DNA from: Mycobacterium paraseoulense | Lineage (GTDB): Bacteria > Actinomycetota > Actinomycetes > Mycobacteriales > Mycobacteriaceae | DNA: 64,000 bases | Reading direction: 5' to 3' | NCBI RefSeq assembly: GCF_010731655.1 | Contig: NZ_AP022619.1 | Coordinates: 1,798,001-1,862,000 of the forward strand | Shown: piece by piece, positions 44,008-53,453 of the stretch | Layout: each line of letters opens with the position of its first letter | Position numbering within the stretch: the stretch's first letter is position 1 | The notes under the pieces: model-generated | Told to the model about the DNA's origin: nothing | The model's input: the letters and a program-made list of their open reading frames with translations, nothing else | Databases searched by the model: none | Program-made: the position numbers and the translations under genes

Positions 44008-44751
44008 TTACGTCGTGCCCCCGAGCGGCGAGAACGGCATGGGGATCAGCGTGTTTTCGGTGAGCTCGACGACGTGCTCCCAGGCCTTTTCGAGGCCGGG
44101 AAGAAACGAACTCTCGTCTCGTGGGTCGCGGCCGGCGAACAGCTCGCCCAATGCATCGAAGGAACTGGACCAGAACACCGCGAACTCCAACGGGCTATGC
44201 CCGACACGGCTGAATAGCTGCAGTTCCAATCCGGCGTCTCCGACCGCCGACAAGACTGACTTCTCCATTGCAGCAACGAAATCGGCGACGCGCCCATGGC
44301 CGATCGTGTAGCGCTGCTCGAGCAAGATGCTGCCCGGTGCGGTCCGAGTGGGCAGCTCCGGCGGCAACGGTGAGAATGACAGCGGCACAAGGACCGTCTC
44401 GATCGAGCGCTTCCGCCACTTCGTCGCACCCCGTACGAATTCCACCATCCCGGGGTCCGCGCTGAGCTCCGCCGACGCGCCGGTCTTCTCCAGATCATCG
44501 CTGATCGGCTTCCGTTCGTCCATCCACGCCTTCCACCCGCCGCCGTAGCGCCATAGGAAGGCGAACGACGGCCACTCCGCTCCGTTCGCGTCGACCTTGA
44601 AGGCACCCACCGGTCGGATCGCCAGGCTGCTGCCCTCCCGGATGGTGGCGGGGTACAACTTCTTCTCGATGCCGTCGAGGTATTCCTGTTCCAGGCCCAC
44701 AGTTGCGTGGGGTAATTCGTGCAAGTAGATCGGTGGAGACGTTTCAGTCAT
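44008..44751 (-). CDS. Unknown protein, possible duplicated alpha/beta-barrel (EthD/NIPSNAP-like)
   Basis: A 247-residue protein with no firm family match. Two halves each show strand-helix-strand patterns of a dimeric alpha-beta barrel: the second half (ILLEQRYTIGHGRVADFVAA, then LELQLFSRVGHSPLEFAVFW) is the clearer one. Such folds occur in small catabolic helper enzymes. It lies between the DapB-like gene and the P450 in the same operon, with gaps of 9 and 3 bases. A role in the same pathway is inferred only from position. Confidence 0.6.
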   Translation of the reverse strand: MTETSPPIYLHELPHATVGLEQEYLDGIEKKLYPATIREGSSLAIRPVGAFKVDANGAEWPSFAFLWRYGGGWKAWMDERKPISDDLEKTGASAELSADPGMVEFVRGATKWRKRSIETVLVPLSFSPLPPELPTRTAPGSILLEQRYTIGHGRVADFVAAMEKSVLSAVGDAGLELQLFSRVGHSPLEFAVFWSSSFDALGELFAGRDPRDESSFLPGLEKAWEHVVELTENTLIPMPFSPLGGTT

Positions 44752-44760
44752 GCTGACTCC

Positions 44761-45852
44761 TTAGGTCGTTGCGGATGTGCTGGTGACGAACGGAAGTTCG
44801 AGGATGTTTCGGCAGCCTGGAGCGGCGGCGACGACCAGCGGAACCAGGTTCACCGCGCGCGCGGCGTTCATGTCCAGCACCGGTCCGACGTCGTGCGCAC
44901 TGCCCAGCGTCGTGACGGTCCCACGCAGCGATGGAGTGCCTTCAATCACGGCGGTGAACTGGGGATCGTGTTCGGTCTGCCGCCAGTCCGGGCCCAATCC
45001 GTAAGCGCACGTGAACTCGCAGACCAAGGTGTACCACTGGTGCCCGCCAACGAAGCCACCGAATGTGAAACGTACGCCTGCGGCGGTGCCCTTGCGGATG
45101 AGCAATCCGTTGTCGAGCTTGATGTCTTCAGCGGCGGGTGCGTTCTCCTTCAACACCAGGCGGAAGTCGTCCAGCACGACTCCCATTGCCGACGCCACCT
45201 GGTTGGCCGCCTGCCGGTAGGCCCACTCGTAGAGCCGGTTGATGAGTTCCTCAGCGGGCGTCGATTCACCGACCGGCAGACCGAATCCGACATAGAGCTC
45301 GAGCTCGTGTGCGGAGGGGTGTTCGGTTTCGTGATCGGTCTCCTTGCACCAGACGCTCGAGACCTGCCCGGAATACCCCGACAGGAAGAGGGGCAGCGCG
45401 TCGCTGACAAGGCCGGGCATGTTGCCGCCTCCCACGATGCTGACGTTGCCCTCGGCGCATGCGGCTTCCAGTTCCGGCTTCTCGGGTTGCCCCTCCGTGA
45501 ACCATGCGCCGACCCCGCAGTACACGTTCTTTCCCGATCGCAGAAGGCGAACGATGGCGTCGGATCCCGCCGCTCCGGGCTCCGACGACGCGACCGGCGC
45601 GGTGGGATAGCTGGAGACGATGCCGTTCCAGATGACGCAATCGGCCTGCAGGGCCAGGATTTCATCGAAGTCGCTGGTAGCAGCGAGTCCGATGGGATCG
45701 AGTCCGGCCAACTCACCGATGTCGCGACCGTGCTTGGCTTCACTCGATACGAGCGTCCCCACGATCTCGAATGCGGGGTCCTTGATCAGATTTCGGATGA
45801 CCCGACTGCCGACTTGACCTGTATAACACTGGATTACGCGGTAGACCACCAT
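44761..45852 (-). CDS. DapB-like NAD(P)-dependent dehydrogenase
   Basis: A 363-residue protein with a Rossmann start (VIQCYTGQVGSRVIRNLIKD) of the dihydrodipicolinate reductase N-domain type and a longer C-domain. Family members include 2,4-diaminopentanoate dehydrogenase-like proteins and many unnamed mycobacterial proteins next to P450 and CoA-ligase genes. AGGAGG lies directly before the ATG. It is the first intact gene of the operon ending with CaiB; the SDR pseudogene upstream may have been its original leader. Confidence 0.78.
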   Translation of the reverse strand: MVVYRVIQCYTGQVGSRVIRNLIKDPAFEIVGTLVSSEAKHGRDIGELAGLDPIGLAATSDFDEILALQADCVIWNGIVSSYPTAPVASSEPGAAGSDAIVRLLRSGKNVYCGVGAWFTEGQPEKPELEAACAEGNVSIVGGGNMPGLVSDALPLFLSGYSGQVSSVWCKETDHETEHPSAHELELYVGFGLPVGESTPAEELINRLYEWAYRQAANQVASAMGVVLDDFRLVLKENAPAAEDIKLDNGLLIRKGTAAGVRFTFGGFVGGHQWYTLVCEFTCAYGLGPDWRQTEHDPQFTAVIEGTPSLRGTVTTLGSAHDVGPVLDMNAARAVNLVPLVVAAAPGCRNILELPFVTSTSATT

Positions 45853-45888
45853 TCCTCCTGCTGCTGGTAACTCGGCACGGGACGCACA

Positions 45889-46656
45889 TCACGTCACCAG
45901 GAATCCACCGTCGATGACCAGGGTTTGACCGGTCATGTAACCGGAAGCGGCAGCCGCGAGACATAGGATCCCTGCCGCCATCTCGACCGGTTGCGCCATG
46001 CGGCCCAGTAGGACTCGACCTTCGCCGAGGATTGGTCCAGATCGTTGAACTGGGCTTGGCCGCAGCGCGTTCTCGGTCAGAGTTCCGCCGGGCAGAAGTG
46101 CGTTCACCCGAATTCCACGCGGTCCCAACCCAAGTGCCGCGGCCTTCGTGAGCACGTTCAGGCCGCCTTTGGAGGCTCCGTACGCCGCGTTGCCGATCAC
46201 TGCAGGGTGGACCGAACTGATCGATGACACGTTGACGATGGAGCCACCGCGGTTCGCTGCCATCGACCGTCCCGCCTCCCTCACGCAAAAGGAAGGCGCC
46301 GCGCAGGTTGACGGCGTGGATAGCATCCCAGTCGTCTGTGGTCGTCTCCAGCAGAGGCGTCTTCGGGTAAATGCCGACACAGTTCACCACGATGTCGACA
46401 CCCGCGATCCCCTGAAACAGATCGCAGACCGACGGCTCCTCGGTGACGTCGACCCACGCAGCCTCGGCATGCCACCCTCCTCGGTCACTGCAGCGGCCAC
46501 TGGCTCCGCTCGAGATCGATCACGGTCTGCCGCAATGACTTTTGCGCCAGCCTCGGCCAGCAACAAGGCTGACGCCTTACCGATCCCTGCCGCAGCACCG
46601 ACCACCACCGCAACCTTCCCGGTGAGGCCGAACAGCCGCTCGAAGTCTCCCGCCAA
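45889..46656 (-). pseudogene. Short-chain dehydrogenase/reductase with two frameshifts
   Basis: All parts of an SDR are present but in three frames. The N-terminus (VAVVVGAAAGIGKASALLLAE) runs to about 46470. The middle (VDVTEEPSVCDLF, then NCVGIYPKTPLL) uses a second frame to about 46290. The C-terminus (NRGGSIVNVSS, YGASKGG, GYMTGQTLVIDGGF) uses a third. The shifts lie near GGTGGCATGCCGAGG (about 46465) and in CTTTTGCGTGAGGGAGGCGG (about 46280). The protein would be about 250 residues. It is upstream of and in line with the P450 operon. Real decay or errors in G-rich runs are both possible. Confidence 0.78.
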
Positions 46657-46701
46657 GTCAGTCCCCTTCGATGCGGATCTGATGAACCGTACGCTGTACG
46701 A

Positions 46702-46714
46702 TACGTGGAACGTA
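46702..46714. promoter_or_regulatory. Inverted repeat TACGT-GGA-ACGTA in a divergent promoter
   Basis: A perfect 5-3-5 inverted repeat, flanked by further GTAC-rich half-sites (CCGTACGCTGTACG before, ACTATGTACG after), lies between the SDR pseudogene and the divergent TetR gene. It is a likely operator for that TetR and may control the whole P450-CaiB operon. Confidence 0.5.
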
Positions 46715-46830
46715 CTATGTACGAATAGAATGCGTCAAGGATTCGTGAATCGCACAGCTACGCTGCGAGCTGACCTTCTGGGTACGCTCACGAGCAACGG
46801 ACCCAACAGGATCTATGCACAGGAGACGAA

Positions 46831-47499
46831 GTGGCTGCGGAGCGAATCGACAGCGAGGTCTTGTCGAGGAGAACGTCGCTCACCCTGGACACTCTCATCG
46901 ACTCGGCGGTGACCATCGCACTGTCGGAGGGATTGGACGCCCTCACCATGCGACGGTTGGCGGAGGCCACCGGCAAGGCACCGATGACCCTCTACTCCTA
47001 CGTGCCGAACAAGGAGGCTCTCCTCGACCTCGTCGCCGACGCCCTGATGGCCAGGGTCGTCGTCCCCACCGGTCCCTGGGATCAGGCGCTTACAGAGCTA
47101 TCCCTTTCGACCTGGCGAGCCATGAGTCAGGCCGCCGGTTTGGCGTCGTTCATCTGGAAGCACGTGCCTTACTTCTTCACTCCCGAGGGACTCCGACTCG
47201 CCGACGGGGCGATGGGACTTCTGGTGGATGGCGGCTTCGAGGCGGGCGACGCCAGTCGCGCCTTGGAGGCACTCATGACGTTCATCACCGGTGATGTCCA
47301 ACGACGGGAGGCCAGGGCACGACTGTCGCGCCGTTCCCTGACCCGAAAGGTGAAGGGCTACCCAAATCTCGAAGCGGCTGCGGTGGGCGCGACTGCTTCG
47401 CGAAAATCTGCGACGGAGAGCGAGGAATCATTCTCTTATGGCCTGGACCTGTTGCTGGAGGGGCTCAGGCGTGACCCTCGAAGGAAGCCACGGCGATGA
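46831..47499 (+). CDS. TetR-family regulator
   Basis: A 222-residue TetR with the helix-turn-helix LTMRRLAEATGKAPMTLYSYVPNK and a TetR_C-like second domain ending SYGLDLLLEGL. AGGAGA precedes the GTG start. It is divergent from the P450 operon, and its stop overlaps the following SRPBCC gene by ATGA. The C-terminal pattern is similar to the TetR at 15333. Confidence 0.84.
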   Translation: MAAERIDSEVLSRRTSLTLDTLIDSAVTIALSEGLDALTMRRLAEATGKAPMTLYSYVPNKEALLDLVADALMARVVVPTGPWDQALTELSLSTWRAMSQAAGLASFIWKHVPYFFTPEGLRLADGAMGLLVDGGFEAGDASRALEALMTFITGDVQRREARARLSRRSLTRKVKGYPNLEAAAVGATASRKSATESEESFSYGLDLLLEGLRRDPRRKPRR

Positions 47500-47930
47500 C
47501 ACTGCGATTCTCGGTGACCCGGTCCTGCAACGCACCAGCGGAGGTCGTCTACGCCGTCCTGGACGATGTGACGAACTGGCCCCGCTGGATGCCCGGCGTC
47601 ACGTCTGCGCGGTGGGAACAGAACGGCGGCCCGACTACAACGGGGCCAGGTGCGATTCGCGCGATGAAGGCGGCCGGTTTCACGACGCGGGAACAGATCA
47701 CCGCCACTGACGTGCCCCACATTCAGACGTACACCATGTTGTCGGGCCTGCCCGTGCGTGATTATGTCGGCGACGTTCGGATCGAGCCTTGCAACGGGGG
47801 CTCATCGATCACCTGGGGCGCAAGCTTCACACCGCGAATCCCGGGCACGGGCAATCTCATCCGCCTCGCGATGAGGATGGCCATCGGCCACACGGCAAGC
47901 GCACTTACCCGAGAAGCAGATCGCCGGTGA
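47496..47930 (+). CDS. SRPBCC (polyketide cyclase/START-like) family protein
   Basis: A 144-residue protein with the START/SRPBCC opening VTRSCNAPAEVVYAVLDDVTNWPRWMPGV and a C-terminal long helix that closes a hydrophobic cavity. These proteins bind or cyclise hydrophobic small molecules, or carry lipids. The start overlaps the TetR stop. A direct partner cannot be named; the co-regulated P450 operon lies on the other side of the TetR gene. Confidence 0.8.
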   Translation: MTLRFSVTRSCNAPAEVVYAVLDDVTNWPRWMPGVTSARWEQNGGPTTTGPGAIRAMKAAGFTTREQITATDVPHIQTYTMLSGLPVRDYVGDVRIEPCNGGSSITWGASFTPRIPGTGNLIRLAMRMAIGHTASALTREADRR

Positions 47931-48420
47931 GTCCTTCGAGTTCTGGCGCGAGTTTTTGCGTCGCCGACACGCTGGGCCTCAGCTCTCCGAAAGTCGCGGC
48001 CATGCTTACGAAGTGCCCGTCTGAGCTGTCAGGGTGTTGCGTGCCGACAAGGAAATGTTCAGCGCCGAGCACACTTTCGACGGCCGACTCGATCTGCCGC
48101 CTGCACCGCCCGGACCACATCGGGCCCGAGAGTTGCTCATCTTTCGTCGGCACACCCACAGTCCTAAACGATGCCGCTTAACTACTCGGTATCCGGTCCA
48201 GTCGGCCGGTGGCTGCGTTGGAAGCTGCTTGCTCAACGCCATTCTCTTGCGTGAGCTTTCGCAGGCCGGGCAACGTCGTACTGCGGCACGCGTGTGTACG
48301 TAATTGACCGGCTAAGGGACTTGATGAGCCACCAGTGCGGGCATGACGTAGGTTTTGCAGACATCCAGGAGCTTGGCGGGGCTCTCGTCCCCGGCGAGAC
48401 AGAGCCAGGAATAGCACATG
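47931..48420. other. Gap without a supported gene
   Basis: An 84-codon stretch on the minus strand (47905-48159) reads well but matches nothing recognisable. The right end is the border of the duplicated crotonase segment, where similarity begins abruptly at 48421. Confidence 0.4.
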
Positions 48421-49165
48421 CGGACCCATCGCGCAGATCGCGCTAAATCGCCCGGCGGCGGCGAACACCATGAACCTCACCATGACCGAGGAACTGGCGG
48501 ATGTCGCGGCTCGCTGCGCCTTCGCCGGCGTCAAGGCTGTTCTGCTGACAGGTACCGGCCGATTCTTCTGCGCGGGAGGCGATCTCGCGGACTTCTCGAC
48601 AGCGCCCGATCCGGGACCGCACATCAAGAGGGTCGCGGACGCACTGCACCGCGCGATGTCGACGTTCGCCCGGATGGACGCGATCGTCATCACCGCTGTC
48701 AACGGTGTCGCCGCCGGCGCGGGAATGTCACTCGCGGTTAGCGGCGATCTCGTCGTGGCCGCCCGGTCGGCTTCGTTCACCATGGCCTATACCGGGGTGG
48801 GGTTGAGTCCGGATGGAAGCGCGTCCTTCACTTTGCCGCGCCTCATCGGGTTGCGTCGCACGCAGGAGTTGATGCTGACGAACCGAACGCTGAGCGCAGA
48901 TGAGGCACTGCAATGGAATCTGGTCAATGAGGTGGTCGACGACGACCGACTCGAGGCGCGGGCGACCGAACTTGCCGCGACGATCGCAGGCGGCTCAGCG
49001 GGCGCTCAGTCGTCGGTGAAGAAGCTGTTGCTCGCTACGTTCGGTAGCGGCCTCGAGGAACAGATGGAGGCCGAGGGCCAGTTGATAGCGCGGAACGCCG
49101 CAAGCACGGATGGTATCGAAGGCGTCGACGCGTTCGCGGCGAAGCGTGCCGCGCGATTCGCCTGA
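48421..49165 (+). pseudogene. 5'-truncated duplicate of the enoyl-CoA hydratase at 34262
   Basis: The 745 bases match 34297-35041 base for base in length and with only scattered differences, many of them silent (for example the identical segment CAFAGVKAVLLTG). The first 12 codons, the ribosome binding site and the promoter are missing, and the upstream sequence is unrelated. An internal ATG at 48470 would make a 231-residue protein that lacks the first beta strand. Because the frame has stayed open, the copy is recent or is still translated from the internal ATG. Confidence 0.75.
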
Positions 49166-49304
49166 CAGACAACCGAACACAGGGATGGCACGAGCATCAG
49201 TACCGCTTTCATTAGAGCCTTCGACGTCCTACTCCCGATTAGATAGGAAGCCTTGACCTCTTAGGACCGACGAGACAATCGCGCCGAGTATGGGCGTCCC
49301 GCCG

Positions 49305-50456
49305 CTACGGATTGAACCGACCCGGGGTGCTGTTCTTGAGCATCCGGATGAGACGACGCTGTTCGTACAAATGGCTCGCTGCCAGGCGAGGTTTCAGCGC
49401 CGCAGCCGCGCTGTAGATGATTACATGGTTGAGACCCTCGTCGATGAGCGGCTGGAGGTAACCCAGCACATCTTCAGCTCTGCCACACGGAATGAGGCTT
49501 CTGAGCAGCTCAGGTGTGACCACTCGGCCGTGGTGTGCGAGGTTGTCGGCCTCCAATACCGCTGGGTCCAAATCTGGAAAGCCCTTGTAGTCCGCCCCAA
49601 GCGGATGGTCCACACCAACGGCGGCCCATGCGGAAGCCGGTAACGTCAGCAGCAGCGCCTGCACCATGGGTTGCCGGGACAGTTCCACCGCCGCAGCTTC
49701 ACCGCGGCATAGCAACGGTGCGAAATATGCGCTGCGCGTGACGGACTCTGGATCCTTCCCCGCGGCGCGGGCGCCCTCAGCCATCTGCTTTGCACCGGCA
49801 TGCCAACCGTCGATTCCGAGATTGAGAATGAATATCCAGCCATCCCCTTCGCGGCCCGCGAGCCGGCAGGTCCTCGGTCCCTGGCCGGCCACCCACACGT
49901 CTGGTGAGCTTCGCCGCCACTGCGGAAGCGCGAAGGTTGCGTCATGCCATTCATGAAATTGGCCCTCATGCGTCAGGGGGGCAGAGGACTCCCACGCCGC
50001 ACGAACCGCAGCGACGACGTCCTCCAGTCGACTCACGCTTCGTTGAAGGTCGAGGCCGTAGGGCTCGGTGTTCTCAGCCTCACCCGCACCGATGCCGAGC
50101 ACCGCCCGTCCCCCAGTGAGGTGGTGCAACGACATCCACACCCGAGCGAGATCGGCAGGCGTACGTCTCACGGCGTCAGTGACCGACGTACCCATCCGCG
50201 GACCGCGGCGCCCGGCATACTTCGCGATGGCCACTGTTGGATCCAAAAAGGCGTCCAGACTGGGGATCCACCGCGCGAAAGGTGACAGATGCGGTCCCCA
50301 TGCCGAGGACGGGAACATGGACTTGGCGTGATCGCCGAACCAAATATCTTCCGCACCGAGCAATTTAGCGAGCCGGATGTTCGCGCGCAGACTCCAGAGA
50401 GGGGTGATCGGGTCGACGTAACATCCCACGCCGACCCGATCGCCGGTGTGCACCAT
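49305..50456 (-). CDS. LLM-class (F420-dependent) oxidoreductase
   Basis: A 383-residue luciferase-like protein with the MER-type signature ILGIGAGEAENTEPYG (here AVLGIGAGEAENTEPYG) and RTPADLARVWMSLHHLTGGRA, which together suggest F420 binding. The ATG abuts the stop of the AveC-like gene. It is the last gene of the NorD, AveC, LLM operon, so it may act on the product or substrate of the AveC-like protein. No substrate can be assigned. Confidence 0.83.
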   Translation of the reverse strand: MVHTGDRVGVGCYVDPITPLWSLRANIRLAKLLGAEDIWFGDHAKSMFPSSAWGPHLSPFARWIPSLDAFLDPTVAIAKYAGRRGPRMGTSVTDAVRRTPADLARVWMSLHHLTGGRAVLGIGAGEAENTEPYGLDLQRSVSRLEDVVAAVRAAWESSAPLTHEGQFHEWHDATFALPQWRRSSPDVWVAGQGPRTCRLAGREGDGWIFILNLGIDGWHAGAKQMAEGARAAGKDPESVTRSAYFAPLLCRGEAAAVELSRQPMVQALLLTLPASAWAAVGVDHPLGADYKGFPDLDPAVLEADNLAHHGRVVTPELLRSLIPCGRAEDVLGYLQPLIDEGLNHVIIYSAAAALKPRLAASHLYEQRRLIRMLKNSTPGRFNP

Positions 50457-51533
50457 CTAACCGGTCGTTCCTGGCTCAGGCTGGTTGACCGCGCCGGGGC
50501 TCATGGGGATTGGCACCTCTGGGCCCGGGCAGGCGTATTCGGTTCCGGCCCCGCACATGTCGTTCCTCAGGTAGGTCGGGTAACCCTTGGGCGTCGAGTC
50601 GATCTGCAATGCCATGAAGTTGATCGCGACGTTGAAGATCACGTAGATGACGTTGAGGAAGCCGACGATCGCGAACGTACGGATGGCAGTCTGGGCCCGT
50701 TGCGAAACGGCCAGCGATTCTCCGCCGCGTTCGACGACCGAACGCCCTTTGTCGTCACGGAAATAGCGCAGGATCCCGCTCGACGCCCAGACAAAACCCC
50801 AGAAAAGCGACTCGTAGAGCGGAAACTGGTACCGCTCGCCGCCCCACAACGACAAGCTGTATACGGCACCGTTGTAGGCATACAGAGATGTCCGGCACAT
50901 GAAGACCTCATAGGCCAAATCCATGAAGAACCCGGCGATCATGGCGACAGTTATCAGACCGAGCGCTCCCATGCTTGGTCGGATCTGCTTCGCCTTGCGC
51001 ATCGCCGTCGAGACGGCGATGCTGAACAACAGGCAGCACAGGTAACCAAAACCCGACATCAGCAATGGTGATGGCAGGTTGCCCCCGTGCGGGCTGATCC
51101 AGCCCGGAATCTGCTCCACCCATGATCCAAAGCTGATCAGGTAGCTGTTGTAGAAGAACGTGGGGCGGATGTAGTTGAGCACCGGGTCCTGCCACATCAC
51201 GCTGAACCATGCGATCAGCAGCATGCCGTCGAAGGTCAGGCGTCGCTCACGTCGAGCCTGACGAACGGCCCACCCGATTGCCACCCCGATGGCAATCAGC
51301 GTGGCGATCTGCACAAACCACGCCCAGAACTTGACGATGCCGGGTACCGGGTCGGCACCCGTCCGGGGATGATGGAATTGCGGCGAGGCAAACCATCGGA
51401 TGTATATGTACAGCTGCAGGACCGTGAATGCGAGGCCAACCAACGCCCATGCCTTGACGGGTGTAATCCGCCTCGTCTCCGCCGGATTGGCCGCCGCCGC
51501 TTGGGTCTTTCCGCGCGATTCCGTGATGCTCAT
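50457..51533 (-). CDS. AveC-family (spirocyclase-like) integral membrane protein
   Basis: A 358-residue multi-pass protein with about seven hydrophobic segments (near 28-46, 68-86, 100-118, 155-175, 188-208, 238-255 and 285-305). The segment AWFSVMWQDPVLNY followed by SYLISFGSWVEQIPGW resembles AveC of avermectin synthesis, whose homologues are annotated as spirocyclase-like in many mycobacteria. The C-terminal tail is Pro-rich. It overlaps the NorD stop by ATGA and abuts the LLM gene, so its expression is tied to both. A second family member starts at the right edge of the window. The reaction in mycobacteria is not known. Confidence 0.7.
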   Translation of the reverse strand: MSITESRGKTQAAAANPAETRRITPVKAWALVGLAFTVLQLYIYIRWFASPQFHHPRTGADPVPGIVKFWAWFVQIATLIAIGVAIGWAVRQARRERRLTFDGMLLIAWFSVMWQDPVLNYIRPTFFYNSYLISFGSWVEQIPGWISPHGGNLPSPLLMSGFGYLCCLLFSIAVSTAMRKAKQIRPSMGALGLITVAMIAGFFMDLAYEVFMCRTSLYAYNGAVYSLSLWGGERYQFPLYESLFWGFVWASSGILRYFRDDKGRSVVERGGESLAVSQRAQTAIRTFAIVGFLNVIYVIFNVAINFMALQIDSTPKGYPTYLRNDMCGAGTEYACPGPEVPIPMSPGAVNQPEPGTTG

Positions 51534-53305
51534 ACCTGTTCCTCCTGTAGCTGGGTAAGCGTGGCCCGACGTCGCGGTGCACGGGCGTACTTGTTGGACT
51601 TGGACCGATCGGCGCTGCGCTCTGCGGTAACAATCGCGTAGTTGAACAATCGGTTGAGGTCAGTCCCGAGAGCCTCGACACTTTCGGCGCGACCGAAGCC
51701 GGATGAGCCGAATACCTTCTGCAGCTCCGAATCGCCGCTTTGCGAGCCAAGCGACAAGCAAACCGACCCGATGCGGCTCCTGCGTGCCTCGTCAAGCGCG
51801 CGTCGCGTGTCGCCCATCGCATAGATCGCCTCGTAGCCGTCGTCATAGGGAAACCCGTCGGAGAGCACCACCAGAAGCTTTCGAGAGGTACCCGAGTGCT
51901 TCACGAGGATCGATGACGCATGTCTGATCGCTGCCCCCATGCGCGTGAACCCCGCAGGCGATAGACGCGCAATGTTCGTCCGCCAGCGTGAATCAAGTGG
52001 CTTCTCAAAGAGTTTGATGGGATAGAGGTAGACGCTGGCCCTGCCTCGTGAGTTGAATCCGTAGATCGCCACCCGGTCGCCGCGCAACTCCAGCGTGCGG
52101 GCGATCCGCGCCGCGGCGTGCACCTGGGCCTCGCATGCGGTTCGTCCGTTCGCCGATCTCTCGCCGGTCGAACCCGACGCATCGATTAAGATCAGCACAC
52201 CCAAGTCGCGGCCGACTCTGCGAATGGAAGTGAACAGGCGGTCGTCGGGAGTCTGTCCCGCTCGCGCATCGGCGCGCGCCGTGACCACTGCATCGAGGTC
52301 GAATTCTTCGCCCTCACTTTCATGGCGGCAGCGTCGCAAGTCCAAGTTGGAACGCCCCAAGGGATAGCGCAGTTGCGCCGCGCCGATAACCCGATCAATT
52401 TCGCCCACCGGATCGAGCTCACGTACCACGCAATAGTTTTCGCGATAGCGGCGGCGGTTGACATCCCATTCGGGGTAACGGGTGCCACCATCGGACACCT
52501 CCCCTGTGGTGGATGATGCGTTGGGGAGGCGCATGGGTACCCGAATTCCGCCTCCGCCCCAGCGACGACCGTAGACACTCTTCGTCGGAGAGTCGTCATT
52601 GGCGCCACCGCCGGCCGTCGCGGATTTCCGTGAGGCACCCGACAGGGCTGCGAACAGCCGTGCCAACCGGCCGTTACCCCCCAGCGGGGAAGACATCAGC
52701 TCCAGGAAACGCGATCGCTCCGCGTCTTCATCGTCGTCGGCGTCGCTCTCCTGGAAGTTGGGTGCACCGGATCTAAGCGTGTTCGGCGCGCCCAACGGCG
52801 TCTGTTTCTCTAACTGACGCAACAACGCCTTGGGGCGTAATTCGCCCAGCGATGTCGGCAGTTCCGCGACGGTTCGTCGACTCAAGGCGATTTCCAGCGA
52901 CTCGACTGCAGAACAACTCAATTTCTGCTCAACACCGGCACCCGGTTTCGACATGCAGGGAAGCAGCCAGGCCAATTCCTTGGTCGCGCGGCGTGCTTCG
53001 AGTGCGAAGTAGCGCCGAGTGGGACGAGGCTTTCCTCTGAGCCGACGGACCACGTCGGGATGACAGGTTCCGGCTCCCAGGATGCTGGCATGCAACACAA
53101 CCACATTGACGACTTCGGACAGGGGACAGTCCGTAGGGATGAATATGCTTTGAGCGTCGGTGTAGGGCAGGGTGCCGGCGGCGGCCGCTCTGAGCGCCAG
53201 CCTGCGCCCGGCGATGGCGCTTGCCAGCAGTGAGTACCGGCCGATGTCGGTTATGAATCGGGCCACGTTTGTCCCGTCGACGTGAGCCGCATCACCGTCT
53301 GGCAC
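51530..53305 (-). CDS. norD: NorD-like von Willebrand factor A domain protein
   Basis: A 591-residue protein of NorD/CbbO type. A long variable N-terminal region is followed by a C-terminal VWA domain with an intact MIDAS: Asp375, Ser377 and Ser379 in DASGSTG, a Thr in GFTRMG and Asp in SDGFPYDDGYE. NorD works with the NorQ ATPase to insert a metal or remodel an enzyme. Here the partner NorQ is at 54107, but no nitric oxide reductase genes are present. The GTG start lies 23 bases after a 24-base inverted repeat. The stop overlaps the AveC-like gene, which may be the client. Confidence 0.85.
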   Translation of the reverse strand: MPDGDAAHVDGTNVARFITDIGRYSLLASAIAGRRLALRAAAAGTLPYTDAQSIFIPTDCPLSEVVNVVVLHASILGAGTCHPDVVRRLRGKPRPTRRYFALEARRATKELAWLLPCMSKPGAGVEQKLSCSAVESLEIALSRRTVAELPTSLGELRPKALLRQLEKQTPLGAPNTLRSGAPNFQESDADDDEDAERSRFLELMSSPLGGNGRLARLFAALSGASRKSATAGGGANDDSPTKSVYGRRWGGGGIRVPMRLPNASSTTGEVSDGGTRYPEWDVNRRRYRENYCVVRELDPVGEIDRVIGAAQLRYPLGRSNLDLRRCRHESEGEEFDLDAVVTARADARAGQTPDDRLFTSIRRVGRDLGVLILIDASGSTGERSANGRTACEAQVHAAARIARTLELRGDRVAIYGFNSRGRASVYLYPIKLFEKPLDSRWRTNIARLSPAGFTRMGAAIRHASSILVKHSGTSRKLLVVLSDGFPYDDGYEAIYAMGDTRRALDEARRSRIGSVCLSLGSQSGDSELQKVFGSSGFGRAESVEALGTDLNRLFNYAIVTAERSADRSKSNKYARAPRRRATLTQLQEEQV

Positions 53306-53327
53306 AAAACCGAACGATACGCCGATA

Positions 53328-53351
53328 GCTACATATTATGCAATATGTAGC
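53328..53351. promoter_or_regulatory. Operator GCTACATATT-ATGC-AATATGTAGC before norD
   Basis: A perfect 10-base inverted repeat with a 4-base spacer lies 23 bases before the norD start and downstream of the TetR gene. The outer frame CTACA-N12-TGTAG is repeated before norQ at 55025-55046. It is a convincing TetR-type operator. Confidence 0.75.
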
Positions 53352-53453
53352 CTTAAAATCATCTAGCTATTTTCGCGGCCGGACTGGCCCAACTGCGATA
53401 TCGAGGCGGTGTTGTGCGGCACGGCGAGAGGCGGCGCCGTGGCGCCGGCCAGG

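Noticed and set aside
44719..45870. A 383-codon plus-strand frame
   Set aside because: It mirrors the DapB-like gene on the opposite strand, which has a proper start signal and a Rossmann fold.
34262..49165. A transposon or insertion sequence behind the crotonase duplication
   Set aside because: No transposase, terminal inverted repeats or target-site duplications were seen at either end of the 745-base repeat.
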